A stretch of 64,000 bases of DNA from Collinsella sp. (GTDB taxonomy: Bacteria; Actinomycetota; Coriobacteriia; Coriobacteriales; Coriobacteriaceae). Location: assembly GCA_019414205.1 (NCBI GenBank), contig DXML01000001.1, positions 47,415 to 111,414 on the forward strand, written 5' to 3'. This document shows, in pieces, positions 1 to 9,276 of the stretch. The notes beneath the pieces were generated by a model. It was not told where the DNA came from. It searched no databases and saw only the letters and a list, made by a program, of their open reading frames with translations. Both the position numbers and the translations under genes were made by a program. How positions within the stretch are numbered: position 1 is the stretch's first letter; each line of letters starts with the position of its first letter.

Positions 1-737
1 GAGATAATAACGCCGTCGAAGTCGGTGCGCTCGGCAAACGTCGAGACCACGTTGACGATATCCTGGCCGGTCATGGCGTCGACGACCATCAGCACCTGGT
101 CGGGCTTGACGGCCTTCTTGATGTCGACGGCCTCCTGCATCATCTGCTCGTCGATCTGAAGACGTCCGGCGGTATCGACGATGACCACGTCACGCAGGTG
201 GTCGACGGCCTCCTGGATGGCGCCCTTGGCGATGTCGACCGGGTGCTCGCCGTCACCGCGGAAGACCGGCACGCCGATCTCGCCACCGAGCGTGGCAAGC
301 TGGTCGGCAGCAGCGGGACGGTAGACGTCGCACGCGGCGAGCAGCGGCGAGCGGCCCTGCTTCTTGAGCAGGTAGGCAAGCTTTACGGCAGCCGTGGTCT
401 TACCGGAGCCCTGCAGGCCCACGAGCATGATGACATTAGGAATGCGGTTACTAAAAACGAGCTTGCTCTCGGTGGAGCCGAGCATCTCGGTGAGCTCGTC
501 GAGCACGATCTTGACGACGTTTTGCGCCGGCGACAGCGACTCCATGACCTCGGCGGTCATGCAGCGCTCCTTGGTCTTAGCAACGAACTCCTTGACGACC
601 TTAAAGTTAACGTCGGCCTCGAGCAGCGCCATGCGAATGTCGCGCATGGCCGAGGTGATATCGGCCTCGGTCAGCTTACCCTTGCCGCGCAGGCGGTCAA
701 ATGTGTCGTTGAGGCGATCGCTCAGAGAATCAAACAC
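1..737 (-). CDS. ffh: Signal recognition particle protein Ffh (partial, C-terminus beyond window)
   Basis: GTPase of the signal recognition particle; it binds signal sequences and SRP RNA and brings ribosomes to the membrane through FtsY. The visible 245 residues cover the N domain and most of the G domain: P-loop GLQGSGKTT near residue 107 and DTAGRLQ near residue 190. The GTG start at 735-737 is preceded by AAGGAG. The methionine-rich M domain lies left of position 1. It is the last gene of the smc-ftsY-ffh run, only about ten bases after ftsY, so coupled expression of SRP and its receptor is likely. The family assignment is secure; only completeness is unknown. Confidence 0.96.
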   Translation of the reverse strand, partial: MFDSLSDRLNDTFDRLRGKGKLTEADITSAMRDIRMALLEADVNFKVVKEFVAKTKERCMTAEVMESLSPAQNVVKIVLDELTEMLGSTESKLVFSNRIPNVIMLVGLQGSGKTTAAVKLAYLLKKQGRSPLLAACDVYRPAAADQLATLGGEIGVPVFRGDGEHPVDIAKGAIQEAVDHLRDVVIVDTAGRLQIDEQMMQEAVDIKKAVKPDQVLMVVDAMTGQDIVNVVSTFAERTDFDGVII

Positions 738-747
738 TGGTTACTCC

Positions 748-1665
748 TTAATTGGACTCGCCCACCAGGGCGCGGCAGAAATCTTTGGCATTGAACTCCT
801 GCAGGTCATCGACCTGCTCGCCCACGCCAATGCGCAGGATCGGGAGCTTGAGCTTCTCAGCCACGGCCATGGCGATACCGCCTTTTGCCGTGCCGTCGAG
901 CTTGGTCATGATAATACCGTCCAGGCCCAGCGCCTCGTTAAACTCGAGCGCCTGGTTCAGACCGTTCTGGCCGGTGGCGGCATCGATCACGAGCACGACC
1001 GAGACGGGCATGGGGCCGGCGACCATATTGGCGGCGCGCTTACGCGTCACGTTAACCACCTTGGCAAGCTCGCGCATGAGTTCGGGGCTTGTGTGCAGAC
1101 GACCGGCGGTGTCGATCAGCACCAGGTCGCTGCCGCGCTTATCGGCCTCATCGAGCACGTCGTAGCACACGCTCGCCGGGTCGGAACCGCGATCGCGCTT
1201 GATGACGGGGACGCCGGCGCGCTGACCCCACACATCGAGCTGCTCGATGGCGGCGGCGCGGAAGGTATCGGCAGAACCGATCACCACGTTCTTGCCGCGG
1301 GCAGCCATGGCGCTCGCAATCTTGCCGACCGTTGTGGTCTTGCCGGCGCCGTTGATGCCCACAAACAGCACGCAGCTCGGCGTATCGGAAAACGGATCAC
1401 GCTCAACAGGCACAAAATGGCCCTCGAGCTGCTCAGCCAGAGCGCGGCGAAGCTGCGGGGCGGTCTTAAGGTTCTTCTTGGCAGCAGCATCGCGCAGGTC
1501 ATCGGAGACCTGAATAGCGACCTCGGCACCCATGTCACCCATGACGAGGGTGTCCTCAAGGTCCTCCCAAAAGTCCTCGTCGACCTCGCCGCCAAAGTAG
1601 AAGACCTCGTTGAGGGCCTCGCGGCTGCGCTCAAGTCCGCGCGAGAGAGCGTCAAAGAATCCCAT
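748..1665 (-). CDS. ftsY: Signal recognition particle receptor FtsY
   Basis: SRP receptor GTPase that docks Ffh-ribosome complexes at the membrane. It has 305 residues: a short NG-domain version without the long acidic A domain of E. coli FtsY. The P-loop GINGAGKTT is at residues 103-111, followed by DTAGRLH and TKLDGTAKGG. Its ATG overlaps the smc stop in the arrangement TAATG, which indicates translational coupling, and ffh follows at once. Membrane attachment probably relies on the N-terminal amphipathic stretch starting MGFFDALSRG (inference). Confidence 0.96.
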   Translation of the reverse strand: MGFFDALSRGLERSREALNEVFYFGGEVDEDFWEDLEDTLVMGDMGAEVAIQVSDDLRDAAAKKNLKTAPQLRRALAEQLEGHFVPVERDPFSDTPSCVLFVGINGAGKTTTVGKIASAMAARGKNVVIGSADTFRAAAIEQLDVWGQRAGVPVIKRDRGSDPASVCYDVLDEADKRGSDLVLIDTAGRLHTSPELMRELAKVVNVTRKRAANMVAGPMPVSVVLVIDAATGQNGLNQALEFNEALGLDGIIMTKLDGTAKGGIAMAVAEKLKLPILRIGVGEQVDDLQEFNAKDFCRALVGESN

Positions 1666-4600
1666 TATGCATTCACGACCTTTCCGGTTTCGCGATCGAG
1701 TTTTTGCGAGACGACGCGGCTGACGCCGTCGGCTTGCATCGAGACGCCGTAGAGAACGTCAGCGTCCTCCATAGTACGGCGCTGATGCGAGATAACCAAG
1801 AGCTGCGTATCGGAACGCAACACGTCGAGCGCACCGATGAGCTTGGACAGGTTAGCGTCATCGAGCGCCGCCTCGACCTCGTCCAGCACATAGAACGGCA
1901 CCGTGCGCGTGCGATACACGGCAAAGAGCAGGGCGAGCGCCGTCAGGCTCTTCTCGCCACCCGACATGAGCATCATCTTGGTGATGCGCTTGCCGCGCGG
2001 CTGCGCCACGACCTCGATACCCGTCTCGGCCGGATGCTCGGGATCGGTCATCTCCAGATGAGCCTGGCCACCCGGGAACAGCATAGCGAAGATCTCGCGG
2101 AAGTTCGCGTCGACCTTCTCAAACGTCACCAGAAACGCCTTGCGCATCTTGCGATCAATAGCCACCGTGATCTTGGTGAGCGCCTTACGCGCGCTCTCCA
2201 GATCGGCCAGCTGCTCCTCGATGTAGTCAGCGCGGCGCTTGAGCTGCTCGTACTCCTCCATGGCAACTTGGTTCACGGGACCAAGGTTGTTGATCTGGCG
2301 CACAAGCTGGTTGAGCTCGCGCTCGGCGGCATCGCGGTCCGTGGGCGCAGGAAGCATAAGCGCTTCCTCGAGTACCGTGTTGCCATCGGCGGTAATGGCC
2401 TTAATGGCGGCCTCTACCTGCACCTCGAGCTTGCCACGTGCGACCTTGAACTCGTTTTGCGTGGCAGTGGCGGTATCGACCCGCTCCTTAGCGCGGGCAA
2501 CCTCGGCCTTGGCATCCTCGATGGTCTTCTTGAGCGAAGCGGAGTCCGCCTCTTCCAGAGAGGCCTGGTCACGCAGGCGCGCTGCCCAATCCGATGCGCG
2601 TTCCAACAGGGCAGAATAGCGTTCGTGCATGGGGTCGACGCGCAGGCGCAGCAGCTCGAGCGAGCGCGAAGCCTGGCGTGTTCCGCGGATACGACGGTCG
2701 ATGCCCTCAAGACGATGCTCAAGGTCGGGCACGCGGCCCTTCAGCGAACGCAGGCGCTCGCTCGTCTGGGCCAGGCGCACCTTGGCATCGGCGAGCTTAC
2801 CGGCGGCCTCGGAATCGTCACGGCGAACGCGATCGAGCTCATCGTTGGCCTCGGCAATCTGGAGACCCAGGTCGCTTGCCTGTGCACGCGCCTCGTCACG
2901 CGAACGGGTGAGCTCGTCAACGCGCGGGCGCGCAGCGCGAACGGTCTCGGAGGCCTGCTCGCGGCGCTTGGAGATGCGCACGCGCTCGACCTCGGCATTG
3001 TTGGCGCTTTGCTCCAAGCGGCCGATCTCGGAGAGCAGCGAGCGGCGCTCGCCCTCAAGACGGGCGATCTCACCGGCGGCATCGCCCTCGGCGGCACGTG
3101 CCTCCTCGACGGCGGCGTTGGCCTCAACGACTTGGTCCGAAGCATGCTCAAAGATGGCAGCCAAATCGGGTTCCAGGCCCTCGAGCTCACGGATGCGGCG
3201 CTTGCGCTCCAAGGCACCCGAAGCCTCGCCGGCATCGAGCCCCACGCGCACCAGACCACCACAGCTCACGCGGGCGCCATCGGGAGTCACGTAGGTCACA
3301 CCGTCAATGACAGGGGCAGCCAACGCGGCAGCCAAGTCATCGACCACGTAATAGCCGCCGAGAAGGGCCTCGACAACCGGGCCATAACCGGAGCGCACGG
3401 ACAGACGATCGACCAGACGCGTACCGGCAGCGCCATTGGCAGCAGCACCACCGCTCACGCCGCGCGCCATCAGCAGTGCCTCACCCGAGGCCTTCTTCTG
3501 GTCCAGGGCCGCGCGACCGGCGCGCTCGAGTGCGGCAGCGTTATCGAACAGCAGGGCATCGATATCACCTGCGAGCAGCTGCTCAACCAGACCCTCGAGC
3601 TCACGCGGTGCCTCGAGCACATCGCCCAGACGGCCCGAAACATCGTCGCCCAGCGCGCCCACCAGACGGCTCACCAGCGGCGAGCTGTCTGCCATGCGGG
3701 CATCGAGCTTCTTTTGGCTGGCAAGCTCCGAGCGAACCTCGGACAGCTTGTTGCGCGCTTCGCTCTCGCGATTACGCAGGTCCTTGAGGGCAGCGCGTGC
3801 CGTCTCGGTGGCCTCGCGCGCATCGTTCTGGGCCTGACGAGCCGCCTCAAGGGCACTCTCAAGCTCCTCAGCACGGTCGCGACGGCTCTCGAGCGAGGCC
3901 GTGACCTCCTCGAGCTGTTCATCGATCTGCTCCAGGCGCGAGGCGTACATGTTGTCCTCGACCTCGGCATTGCTCAGCGAGTCCTTCACCTTGGCGAGTT
4001 CGAGCGCCGCGTTATCGGCCGCACGCTGCACATCGCGTTGCTCACGCGTAAACTGCGAAATCTGATTGTCGAGCGCCACGCGCCGCTCGTGGAGCTGAGC
4101 GGCGGCAGGACCAGCGGCGTCAACGTCCTCCTGGGCCTGCATGTGCGCGCCGGTCACTTCCTCAAGCTGTGCACGCGCGTCCTCGAGCTCCTCGACCACG
4201 CGACGACGCTGATGCTCGGAGCTCGAGATCTGGCCACGCATGTCGGACAGGCGCGACACCATGTTGTGGCCCTTTTCCTCGAGCAGGCGCATATCGGAGT
4301 TAATGCGGCCGACCACGTCTTGCATATGGCGGCGCTGCTCGCCCAGGTCGCCCACAAACAGGCCCTTTTCCTCGAGCATAACCTGGAGCTTCTCGAGCTC
4401 GCGCTCCTTTTCGCCCATGCGGTACTGCGCAAGCTCCAGCTCGGCGGCGCCTTCCTTGGAGCGGCTCTCCAAGTCGTTCCACTGCGACTGCAGCGAACGA
4501 AGCTCGTCGACGGCCAGCATCTGCGTAAGTTCGTTCGCGCGCGAGGACAGCTCTTTGTACTTGCGCGCGCGATCGACCTGACGCTCCAGCGGCCGCAGCT

Positions 4601-5201
4601 GACGGGCGATTTCCTTATTGATGTCGCGGGCACGCGTCAGGTGCTCGTCCATCGATTTAATCTTTTTGAGCGCACGCTCCTTGCGGCGTTTGTGCTTGGA
4701 GATGCCGGCGGCCTCCTCGATGAGGGCACGGCGCTCCTCGGGGCGGCTCTGCAAAATGGCGTCGAGCTTGCCCTGGCTGATGATGGAATGCGTATCCTTA
4801 CCCAGGCCCGAATCGTGCAGGATGTCCTGAATGTCCATCAGGCGGCACGGACTCGAGTTGATGAGGTACTCGCTTTCGCCCGAACGATACATACGACGGG
4901 TGATGGCGACCTCGTCAAAGTCGACGGGCAGCATATGGTCCGAGTTATCGAGCACCAGCGTGACCTCGGCGACACCCACCGGCTTGCGTGCCGACGAGCC
5001 CGAGAAGATGACGTCCTCCATGGCCTGGCCGCGCAGCTGCTTGGCGCTCTGCTCGCCCAGGACCCACAGAATCGAGTCAGAGATGTTCGATTTTCCCGAG
5101 CCGTTGGGACCGACGATGACGGTCAGGCCCGGCTCAAATGACATATGGGCGCGGTCGGCAAACGACTTGAACCCTTTGAGCGTGAGGGACTTGAGATACA
5201 C
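1665..5201 (-). CDS. smc: Chromosome segregation protein SMC
   Basis: Structural maintenance of chromosomes ATPase, which works with ScpA/ScpB to compact and separate replicated chromosomes. At 1178 residues it has the normal length. The N-terminal head holds Walker A GPNGSGKS at residues 32-39. Two long coiled coils flank a Gly/Ala-rich hinge at roughly residues 510-660. The C-terminal head holds the signature LMSGGEKS and Walker B FYVLDEVEAALDD. The start is GTG at 5199-5201, with GAGGAA just upstream. It lies between rnc and ftsY, an order common in Gram-positive bacteria. scpA and scpB are not in this window. Confidence 0.97.
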   Translation of the reverse strand: MYLKSLTLKGFKSFADRAHMSFEPGLTVIVGPNGSGKSNISDSILWVLGEQSAKQLRGQAMEDVIFSGSSARKPVGVAEVTLVLDNSDHMLPVDFDEVAITRRMYRSGESEYLINSSPCRLMDIQDILHDSGLGKDTHSIISQGKLDAILQSRPEERRALIEEAAGISKHKRRKERALKKIKSMDEHLTRARDINKEIARQLRPLERQVDRARKYKELSSRANELTQMLAVDELRSLQSQWNDLESRSKEGAAELELAQYRMGEKERELEKLQVMLEEKGLFVGDLGEQRRHMQDVVGRINSDMRLLEEKGHNMVSRLSDMRGQISSSEHQRRRVVEELEDARAQLEEVTGAHMQAQEDVDAAGPAAAQLHERRVALDNQISQFTREQRDVQRAADNAALELAKVKDSLSNAEVEDNMYASRLEQIDEQLEEVTASLESRRDRAEELESALEAARQAQNDAREATETARAALKDLRNRESEARNKLSEVRSELASQKKLDARMADSSPLVSRLVGALGDDVSGRLGDVLEAPRELEGLVEQLLAGDIDALLFDNAAALERAGRAALDQKKASGEALLMARGVSGGAAANGAAGTRLVDRLSVRSGYGPVVEALLGGYYVVDDLAAALAAPVIDGVTYVTPDGARVSCGGLVRVGLDAGEASGALERKRRIRELEGLEPDLAAIFEHASDQVVEANAAVEEARAAEGDAAGEIARLEGERRSLLSEIGRLEQSANNAEVERVRISKRREQASETVRAARPRVDELTRSRDEARAQASDLGLQIAEANDELDRVRRDDSEAAGKLADAKVRLAQTSERLRSLKGRVPDLEHRLEGIDRRIRGTRQASRSLELLRLRVDPMHERYSALLERASDWAARLRDQASLEEADSASLKKTIEDAKAEVARAKERVDTATATQNEFKVARGKLEVQVEAAIKAITADGNTVLEEALMLPAPTDRDAAERELNQLVRQINNLGPVNQVAMEEYEQLKRRADYIEEQLADLESARKALTKITVAIDRKMRKAFLVTFEKVDANFREIFAMLFPGGQAHLEMTDPEHPAETGIEVVAQPRGKRITKMMLMSGGEKSLTALALLFAVYRTRTVPFYVLDEVEAALDDANLSKLIGALDVLRSDTQLLVISHQRRTMEDADVLYGVSMQADGVSRVVSQKLDRETGKVVNA

Positions 5202-5211
5202 GGTTCCTCGC

Positions 5212-5937
5212 TTAAACAGGCTTCTTGTTGAGAATCACGCCGTTGGTGGTGTAGCCCATGCGGTCAAGTGCCTCGAGTGCAGCGGCTCCCTCGGCTTCCT
5301 TCTTTGAGGAGCCGGAGCCGCGACCCTGGCGAATACCATCGATCAACACCACGGCGGTAAAGGTGGGCGCATGCGCCGGGCCCTCGGAGCCAACGAGCTT
5401 ATACGCCGGGGGTTCGTGACCGTCGGCTTGCACGCACTCCTGCAAATACGACTTGGGGTTCGCAGGGTGCTCGGCACGCTCGGATGCCAAATGTGGCTTA
5501 AGCGTACGGTGGATAAACTCCGCCGCGGCATCCCAGCCGGCGTCCAGATACAGCGCGCCCACGAGCGACTCGTAGACGTTCTCGAGCGCCGAGTGCAGGC
5601 CGCGCGCGCCGGTACCGGTCTCGGAGGCACCAAAGATGATGATGTCATCGATACCCAGCTCGTGCGACACCTCGGACAGCGTGGCGCCCGAGACAAGGGA
5701 CACCTTCAGGCGCGTGAGCTTGCCCTCGTCAAACTCCGGATAGGACACAAACAGGGAGCGTGCGACCACGGCGCCCAAAATGGAATCGCCCAAGAACTCA
5801 AGGCGCTCGTAGCTTGCCGAGACTGGCTGGCCTTCGACGGCCGAAGGATGCGTAAGGGCCGCGCGCAGCAGCACCTTGTCATTGAACTCGTGGCCCAGAA
5901 TCTCCTGGGCGCGCGTAAGTCGTTCGGATAAAGCCAA
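5212..5937 (-). CDS. rnc: Ribonuclease III
   Basis: Double-strand-specific endoribonuclease for rRNA and mRNA processing. The 241 residues contain the catalytic signature ERLEFLGDSILG near residue 45 and a C-terminal dsRNA-binding domain with GSGSSKKEAEGAAA. The start chosen is TTG at 5935-5937, because the only good ribosome site, GGGAGG, lies in the last codons of acpP just upstream. It is three bases from acpP and ten from smc, consistent with one transcript. There is nothing unusual in length or motifs. Confidence 0.95.
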   Translation of the reverse strand: MALSERLTRAQEILGHEFNDKVLLRAALTHPSAVEGQPVSASYERLEFLGDSILGAVVARSLFVSYPEFDEGKLTRLKVSLVSGATLSEVSHELGIDDIIIFGASETGTGARGLHSALENVYESLVGALYLDAGWDAAAEFIHRTLKPHLASERAEHPANPKSYLQECVQADGHEPPAYKLVGSEGPAHAPTFTAVVLIDGIRQGRGSGSSKKEAEGAAALEALDRMGYTTNGVILNKKPV

Positions 5938-5940
5938 GAC

Positions 5941-6183
5941 CTAAGCCTCCCTGGCGTTTTCGATCGCGTCGACGGCGTCGGCGACAGAGTTGAGCGAGAG
6001 CAGGGTCTCGTCATCGATCTCGAGATTGAACTCGTCCTCGATAGCCGTAACCAGCTGCAGGCGCTCGAGCGAGTTGGCATCGAGGTCGTCAAAGGTGGTC
6101 TCATCGCTAATTTCGGCAACATCGACGCCCAGAACGTCAGCAGCGACCTCGGCGATCTTGTCGAAGATTTCGGAGCGGTCCAT
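5941..6183 (-). CDS. acpP: Acyl carrier protein
   Basis: Small acidic carrier of acyl chains in type II fatty-acid synthesis. It has 80 residues and is very rich in Asp and Glu. The phosphopantetheine serine sits in DANSLE (Ser38), a slight variant of the usual DSL signature, with Asn in place of Asp. The ATG at 6181-6183 has GAGGAAG upstream; longer open frames without a ribosome site were dismissed. It lies between plsX and rnc, as in many Firmicutes and Actinobacteria. A perfect 20-bp palindrome in the 124-base gap after plsX may control it. Confidence 0.94.
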   Translation of the reverse strand: MDRSEIFDKIAEVAADVLGVDVAEISDETTFDDLDANSLERLQLVTAIEDEFNLEIDDETLLSLNSVADAVDAIENAREA

Positions 6184-6220
6184 AGCGCTTCCTCTCATAG
6201 TGCATGAATACCAAAAGAAT

Positions 6221-6240
6221 GGTACCGCCCGGGCGGTACC
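6221..6240. promoter_or_regulatory. Perfect 20-bp palindrome upstream of acpP
   Basis: GGTACCGCCCGGGCGGTACC is fully self-complementary and sits 38 bases before the acpP start, in the gap after plsX. On the acpP strand it is followed by ATTCTTTT, so it could act as a weak terminator or attenuator hairpin, or be a dimeric repressor site. The function is inferred only from position and symmetry. Confidence 0.5.
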
Positions 6241-6307
6241 AAGACACGGTTCTGATTCTACCCCACGAAGCAGGCCGCGAGGCACATAACAGCGCTCTAA
6301 CTCGCTC

Positions 6308-7327
6308 TTACAAAACGATGCCGTCCATAGAGTTGGCGACGTTCTCGACCAGCCCGGCGCGCACGGCTTCAGCCGCCGCGAGCGTACCGTTTTTGACGGC
6401 CTCGACCGAGGTGGTGCCATGGCCGATTAGGACCACGCCACGCAGGCCCAAAAGAATCGCGCCGCCCTTGGCATCACCAGAGAGCTTGGCCTTAATCTCG
6501 CGCATCTGCTTTTTGATGAGCAGCGCGGCGATCTTGGTGCCGAGCGAGGCCATAAAGGCGCCCTTGAGCTCCTGCAGCAAAAACTTGGCAGCGCCCTCGG
6601 TGGCCTTGAGAGCGATATTGCCCGACATGCCGTCGGCAACAACGACATCGAAATTGCCCGAGGTGAGGTCGGTGCCTTCGCAGTTGCCCACAAAGCCGGG
6701 AACGGCGGCTTTCATGGCCGGGAAGCAGGCCTTGGTAAAGTTGGAACCCTTCTCGTCCTCGGTGCCGTTAGCAAGCAGGCCCACGCGGGGATGCTCGATG
6801 CCCAGGACAACGCGGGCATAGGCGCTACCCATCTGGGCAAAACGCACCATGTCGTCGACCTCGACATCGGGGTTGGCGCCCATATCGCACAGCACCGTCA
6901 GACCGCCGGCGCGATTGGGCAGCGCATTGGTCAGACAGGGGCGCACCGGCTGCTTCTTGCCTTCGGCCATATATCTAAACGGTGTGACGTAGGCGGTCGC
7001 GGCAGCGGTCATGGCGCCGGTGGAGCCGGCGGAGAAAAACGCGTCCGCGTTGCCCTTTTTGATGGCGCGGCAGGCAAGCACGATCGAGGACTTGCGCTTG
7101 GTCATCACGGCGCGAATGGGATCGTCATCCATGGCGATAATGTCAGGGGCTTCCAGAGCCTCCACACGTGCATGGGCCGCGGCAAAGGGATTGACGATTT
7201 CAGCGGGGCCAGCTGCCAAGACCTCGATATCGGGATCGGCGGCAAGTGCAGCCTCGATACCATCGAGAACAACCTGAGGTTTCTCGTCTCCGCCCACAAC
7301 GTCTACACAAACGCGAACGTTACTCAT
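6308..7327 (-). CDS. plsX: Phosphate acyltransferase PlsX
   Basis: Converts acyl-ACP to acyl-phosphate, the donor for PlsY in phosphatidic acid synthesis; a peripheral membrane enzyme. It has 339 residues with family features such as the N-terminal VCVDVVGGDEKP and the later NGTEDEKGS and DGMSGNIALKATEG blocks. The canonical AMGGD reads VVGGD here. I place the start at the second in-frame ATG (7325-7327), because GGAG lies seven bases before it and only one base before the first ATG. It sits between rpmF and acpP, a classic lipid-synthesis neighbourhood. Confidence 0.95.
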   Translation of the reverse strand: MSNVRVCVDVVGGDEKPQVVLDGIEAALAADPDIEVLAAGPAEIVNPFAAAHARVEALEAPDIIAMDDDPIRAVMTKRKSSIVLACRAIKKGNADAFFSAGSTGAMTAAATAYVTPFRYMAEGKKQPVRPCLTNALPNRAGGLTVLCDMGANPDVEVDDMVRFAQMGSAYARVVLGIEHPRVGLLANGTEDEKGSNFTKACFPAMKAAVPGFVGNCEGTDLTSGNFDVVVADGMSGNIALKATEGAAKFLLQELKGAFMASLGTKIAALLIKKQMREIKAKLSGDAKGGAILLGLRGVVLIGHGTTSVEAVKNGTLAAAEAVRAGLVENVANSMDGIVL

Positions 7328-7414
7328 ATACATACTCCTTATACAAAAATGGCCGACTCATTGAGCCGGCCATTGTGGTTCCATTTGGAACGGCATCGCA
7401 TCCAGAGTATACCG

Positions 7415-7594
7415 TTACTCGGTAACGATAACCTCGCGGTCCTTGTAGAAACCGCAGCTGGGGCACACGTGGTGCGGAAGCTTGACAGCGCCGCAACGGG
7501 GGCACGTGGACTGAGCCGCAGCCGAGATCTTCATGTTGGCGGAACGACGGGTGTGAGTGCGGATACGACCCTGCTTTTGTTTAGGTACGGGCAT
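7415..7594 (-). CDS. rpmF: 50S ribosomal protein L32
   Basis: Ribosomal large-subunit protein of 59 residues, beginning MPVPKQKQGRIRTHTRR. It carries two Cys pairs, CPRCG and CPSCG, typical of the zinc-binding form of L32, so it is probably the C+ paralogue. It is too short to stand out by length, but the sequence is unmistakable. It lies between yceD and plsX, the same rpmF-plsX order seen in E. coli and many other bacteria. Confidence 0.96.
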   Translation of the reverse strand: MPVPKQKQGRIRTHTRRSANMKISAAAQSTCPRCGAVKLPHHVCPSCGFYKDREVIVTE

Positions 7595-7658
7595 AGTGAC
7601 CTTCCTTATGAACTATCCAGTGTGGCGATTACGCGCAAGTAGCGATACTACCACAGTT

Positions 7659-8213
7659 TTACTCATCGAGCTTGAGATTCTTCAATGCTGCAAATGGATT
7701 TTCCGTGGCAGCGGCCCATTCTGCCTCTGCCTGGGCGGCGCAATCGCATTGCTCGACGTTGAGATTGCAACCGCAAGTGGGACACAGACCGCGGCAATCG
7801 GGCTTGCAGAGCACCACAAACGGCGTGTCCATAACGACCGCGTCATTGATGGGCTCACCCAGATCGACGATGCGGTCCTCACCCAGGAGCTCGTAGCCGT
7901 CCTCGTAGGCCTCGGGATCCTCAGGCTCCTCAAAGAGGTAGAACTCCTCGATCTCGCCGGCGATATCAAACGAGGCAGGCTCCAAGCAACGGTCGCACTC
8001 GCCGGTGGCGTGCGCGCGGACCATGCCCGTGAGCAAGACACCGGTACCGGCATTGGTAAAGACAACGTCGTAGTCGATGCCGCCCTGTAGCTGGTACTCC
8101 TTCTCGCCCACCATGTAGGTGGCGACGTCGACCTTACCGGTCAGCGGATACGAATCACCAGGAAACTCGAGCTGCTCGGAAAGATCGACGGTAACGCTCG
8201 GGAACTCAGCCAT
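7659..8213 (-). CDS. DUF177/YceD family protein
   Basis: A 184-residue protein of the YceD (DUF177) family, almost always encoded just before rpmF. Bacterial members are linked by genome context to large-subunit rRNA accumulation; the biochemical role is not settled. It has an acidic middle and clustered Cys residues, CDRCLEP and CGLCPTCGCN-like spacing in CRGLCPTCGC, suggesting metal binding. The ATG at 8211-8213 overlaps the stop of the upstream gene (TAATG), which decides the start. Confidence 0.88.
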   Translation of the reverse strand: MAEFPSVTVDLSEQLEFPGDSYPLTGKVDVATYMVGEKEYQLQGGIDYDVVFTNAGTGVLLTGMVRAHATGECDRCLEPASFDIAGEIEEFYLFEEPEDPEAYEDGYELLGEDRIVDLGEPINDAVVMDTPFVVLCKPDCRGLCPTCGCNLNVEQCDCAAQAEAEWAAATENPFAALKNLKLDE

Positions 8214-8710
8214 TACCACTGACCATTCTGTTGGGCGGCACCCTCGTTGAGCTGCTGACGGCAACGGGTAACGGTGCCGGTCAGGCTCTTGAGGTTCTCC
8301 TCCAGGTGCGTAAAGACCTGCTCTGCGTAGTCCTCGGCAGCATAACGCGTCTCGCGCTCGTACTGCTGGGCACGATCGCGGATGTCGTCGGCCTGCTGCT
8401 GTGCCAAGCGGACGATCTCCTGCTCACCGGCAATGGTGAGGGCCTGCTGCTGAGCGTCGGCGATGATGGAATCGGCCTGAGCGGCGGCGGAAGCCATAAG
8501 CTCCTCGCGCTCCTTAAGGATACGGCGGGACTTCTGCCACTCCTCGGGATAGCTCATGCGGATCTCGTCGAGGATGTTGAAGAACACGTCGGCGTCGATG
8601 ACCTTGAACTGAGCGTTCTTGCCGAAAGGCGGCTTGGCTTCCTCGATCAGCCCTTCGAGCTCATCGACCAAGCTGACGATCCTATCGCCAGGAAAATTCT
8701 CGCCCGGCAT
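8213..8710 (-). CDS. DivIVA/ATPase-subunit-like coiled-coil protein
   Basis: A 165-residue protein dominated by coiled coil. The first 60 residues form a small globular start (GDRIVSLVDELEGLIEEAK). A long Glu/Gln/Ala-rich helix follows, with many heptads (MASAAAQADSIIADAQQQ), like DivIVA-type or V-ATPase subunit-like proteins often found before yceD and rpmF. A cell-pole or septum scaffolding role is an inference from this resemblance. The start is the ATG at 8708-8710, five bases after GGAG; a longer frame lacks a ribosome site. It is translationally coupled to yceD. Confidence 0.7.
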   Translation of the reverse strand: MPGENFPGDRIVSLVDELEGLIEEAKPPFGKNAQFKVIDADVFFNILDEIRMSYPEEWQKSRRILKEREELMASAAAQADSIIADAQQQALTIAGEQEIVRLAQQQADDIRDRAQQYERETRYAAEDYAEQVFTHLEENLKSLTGTVTRCRQQLNEGAAQQNGQW

Positions 8711-8778
8711 CCGGTCTCCTTTCATAGGTAACATATCATCGTGCTAGTTTACCACATGCCACCAGGCAATAAAAAACG

Positions 8779-9276
8779 TCACGAAAAGCGATGTCTGAGC
8801 GCTTCGACCACGTTGGGCGGGACAAACGTCGATACATCGCTGCCGAGCGAGGCGATCTGGCGAACGACCGAGCTCGAGATATAGCCGTACTGCGGCGCAC
8901 TCATGACAAAGATGGACTCCAGCTCGTTATCCAAGCGATAGTTGAGGTCTGCCTGCTGCAGCTCGTACTCAAAGTCGGTCATGGCGCGCAGGCCCTTGAC
9001 AACGGCCCCCGCCCCCTGCTCGCGAGCGAAGTCGACCAAGAGGCCGGTAAAGGGCAGGACCTCGACGCCGTCGATATCACCGAGCGCCTCGCGAGCCAGC
9101 GCCACGCGCTCATCGAGCATAAACGTGGTGCCCACGCCGTTTTTACCCTGCGACTCGGCAACAGCGACGATCACGCTGGGAAAGATGCGACGGGCGCGGC
9201 GGATCACATCGATATGGCCAAACGTGATGGGATCGAAGGTGCCCGGGACGATCACGCGGTTGATGGTGTCATTCAT
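8779..9276 (-). CDS. coaD: Phosphopantetheine adenylyltransferase
   Basis: Catalyses the penultimate step of coenzyme A synthesis, 4'-phosphopantetheine plus ATP to dephospho-CoA. Its 165 residues match the family length. The nucleotidyltransferase motif GTFDPITFGHID begins at residue 12, and the C-terminal ISSSVVRQ matches the conserved ISSTxxR motif. The first 8 bases overlap rsmD, the usual rsmD-coaD pairing in Gram-positive genomes. CoA feeds the acpP phosphopantetheine arm made a few genes downstream. Confidence 0.96.
   Translation of the reverse strand: MNDTINRVIVPGTFDPITFGHIDVIRRARRIFPSVIVAVAESQGKNGVGTTFMLDERVALAREALGDIDGVEVLPFTGLLVDFAREQGAGAVVKGLRAMTDFEYELQQADLNYRLDNELESIFVMSAPQYGYISSSVVRQIASLGSDVSTFVPPNVVEALRHRFS

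Noticed and set aside
1704..5141. Plus-strand open frame of 1145 codons opposite smc
   Set aside because: It is the mirror of the smc coding strand in high-GC DNA; the composition (His/Leu/Arg-rich) is typical of an antisense shadow and no family matches.
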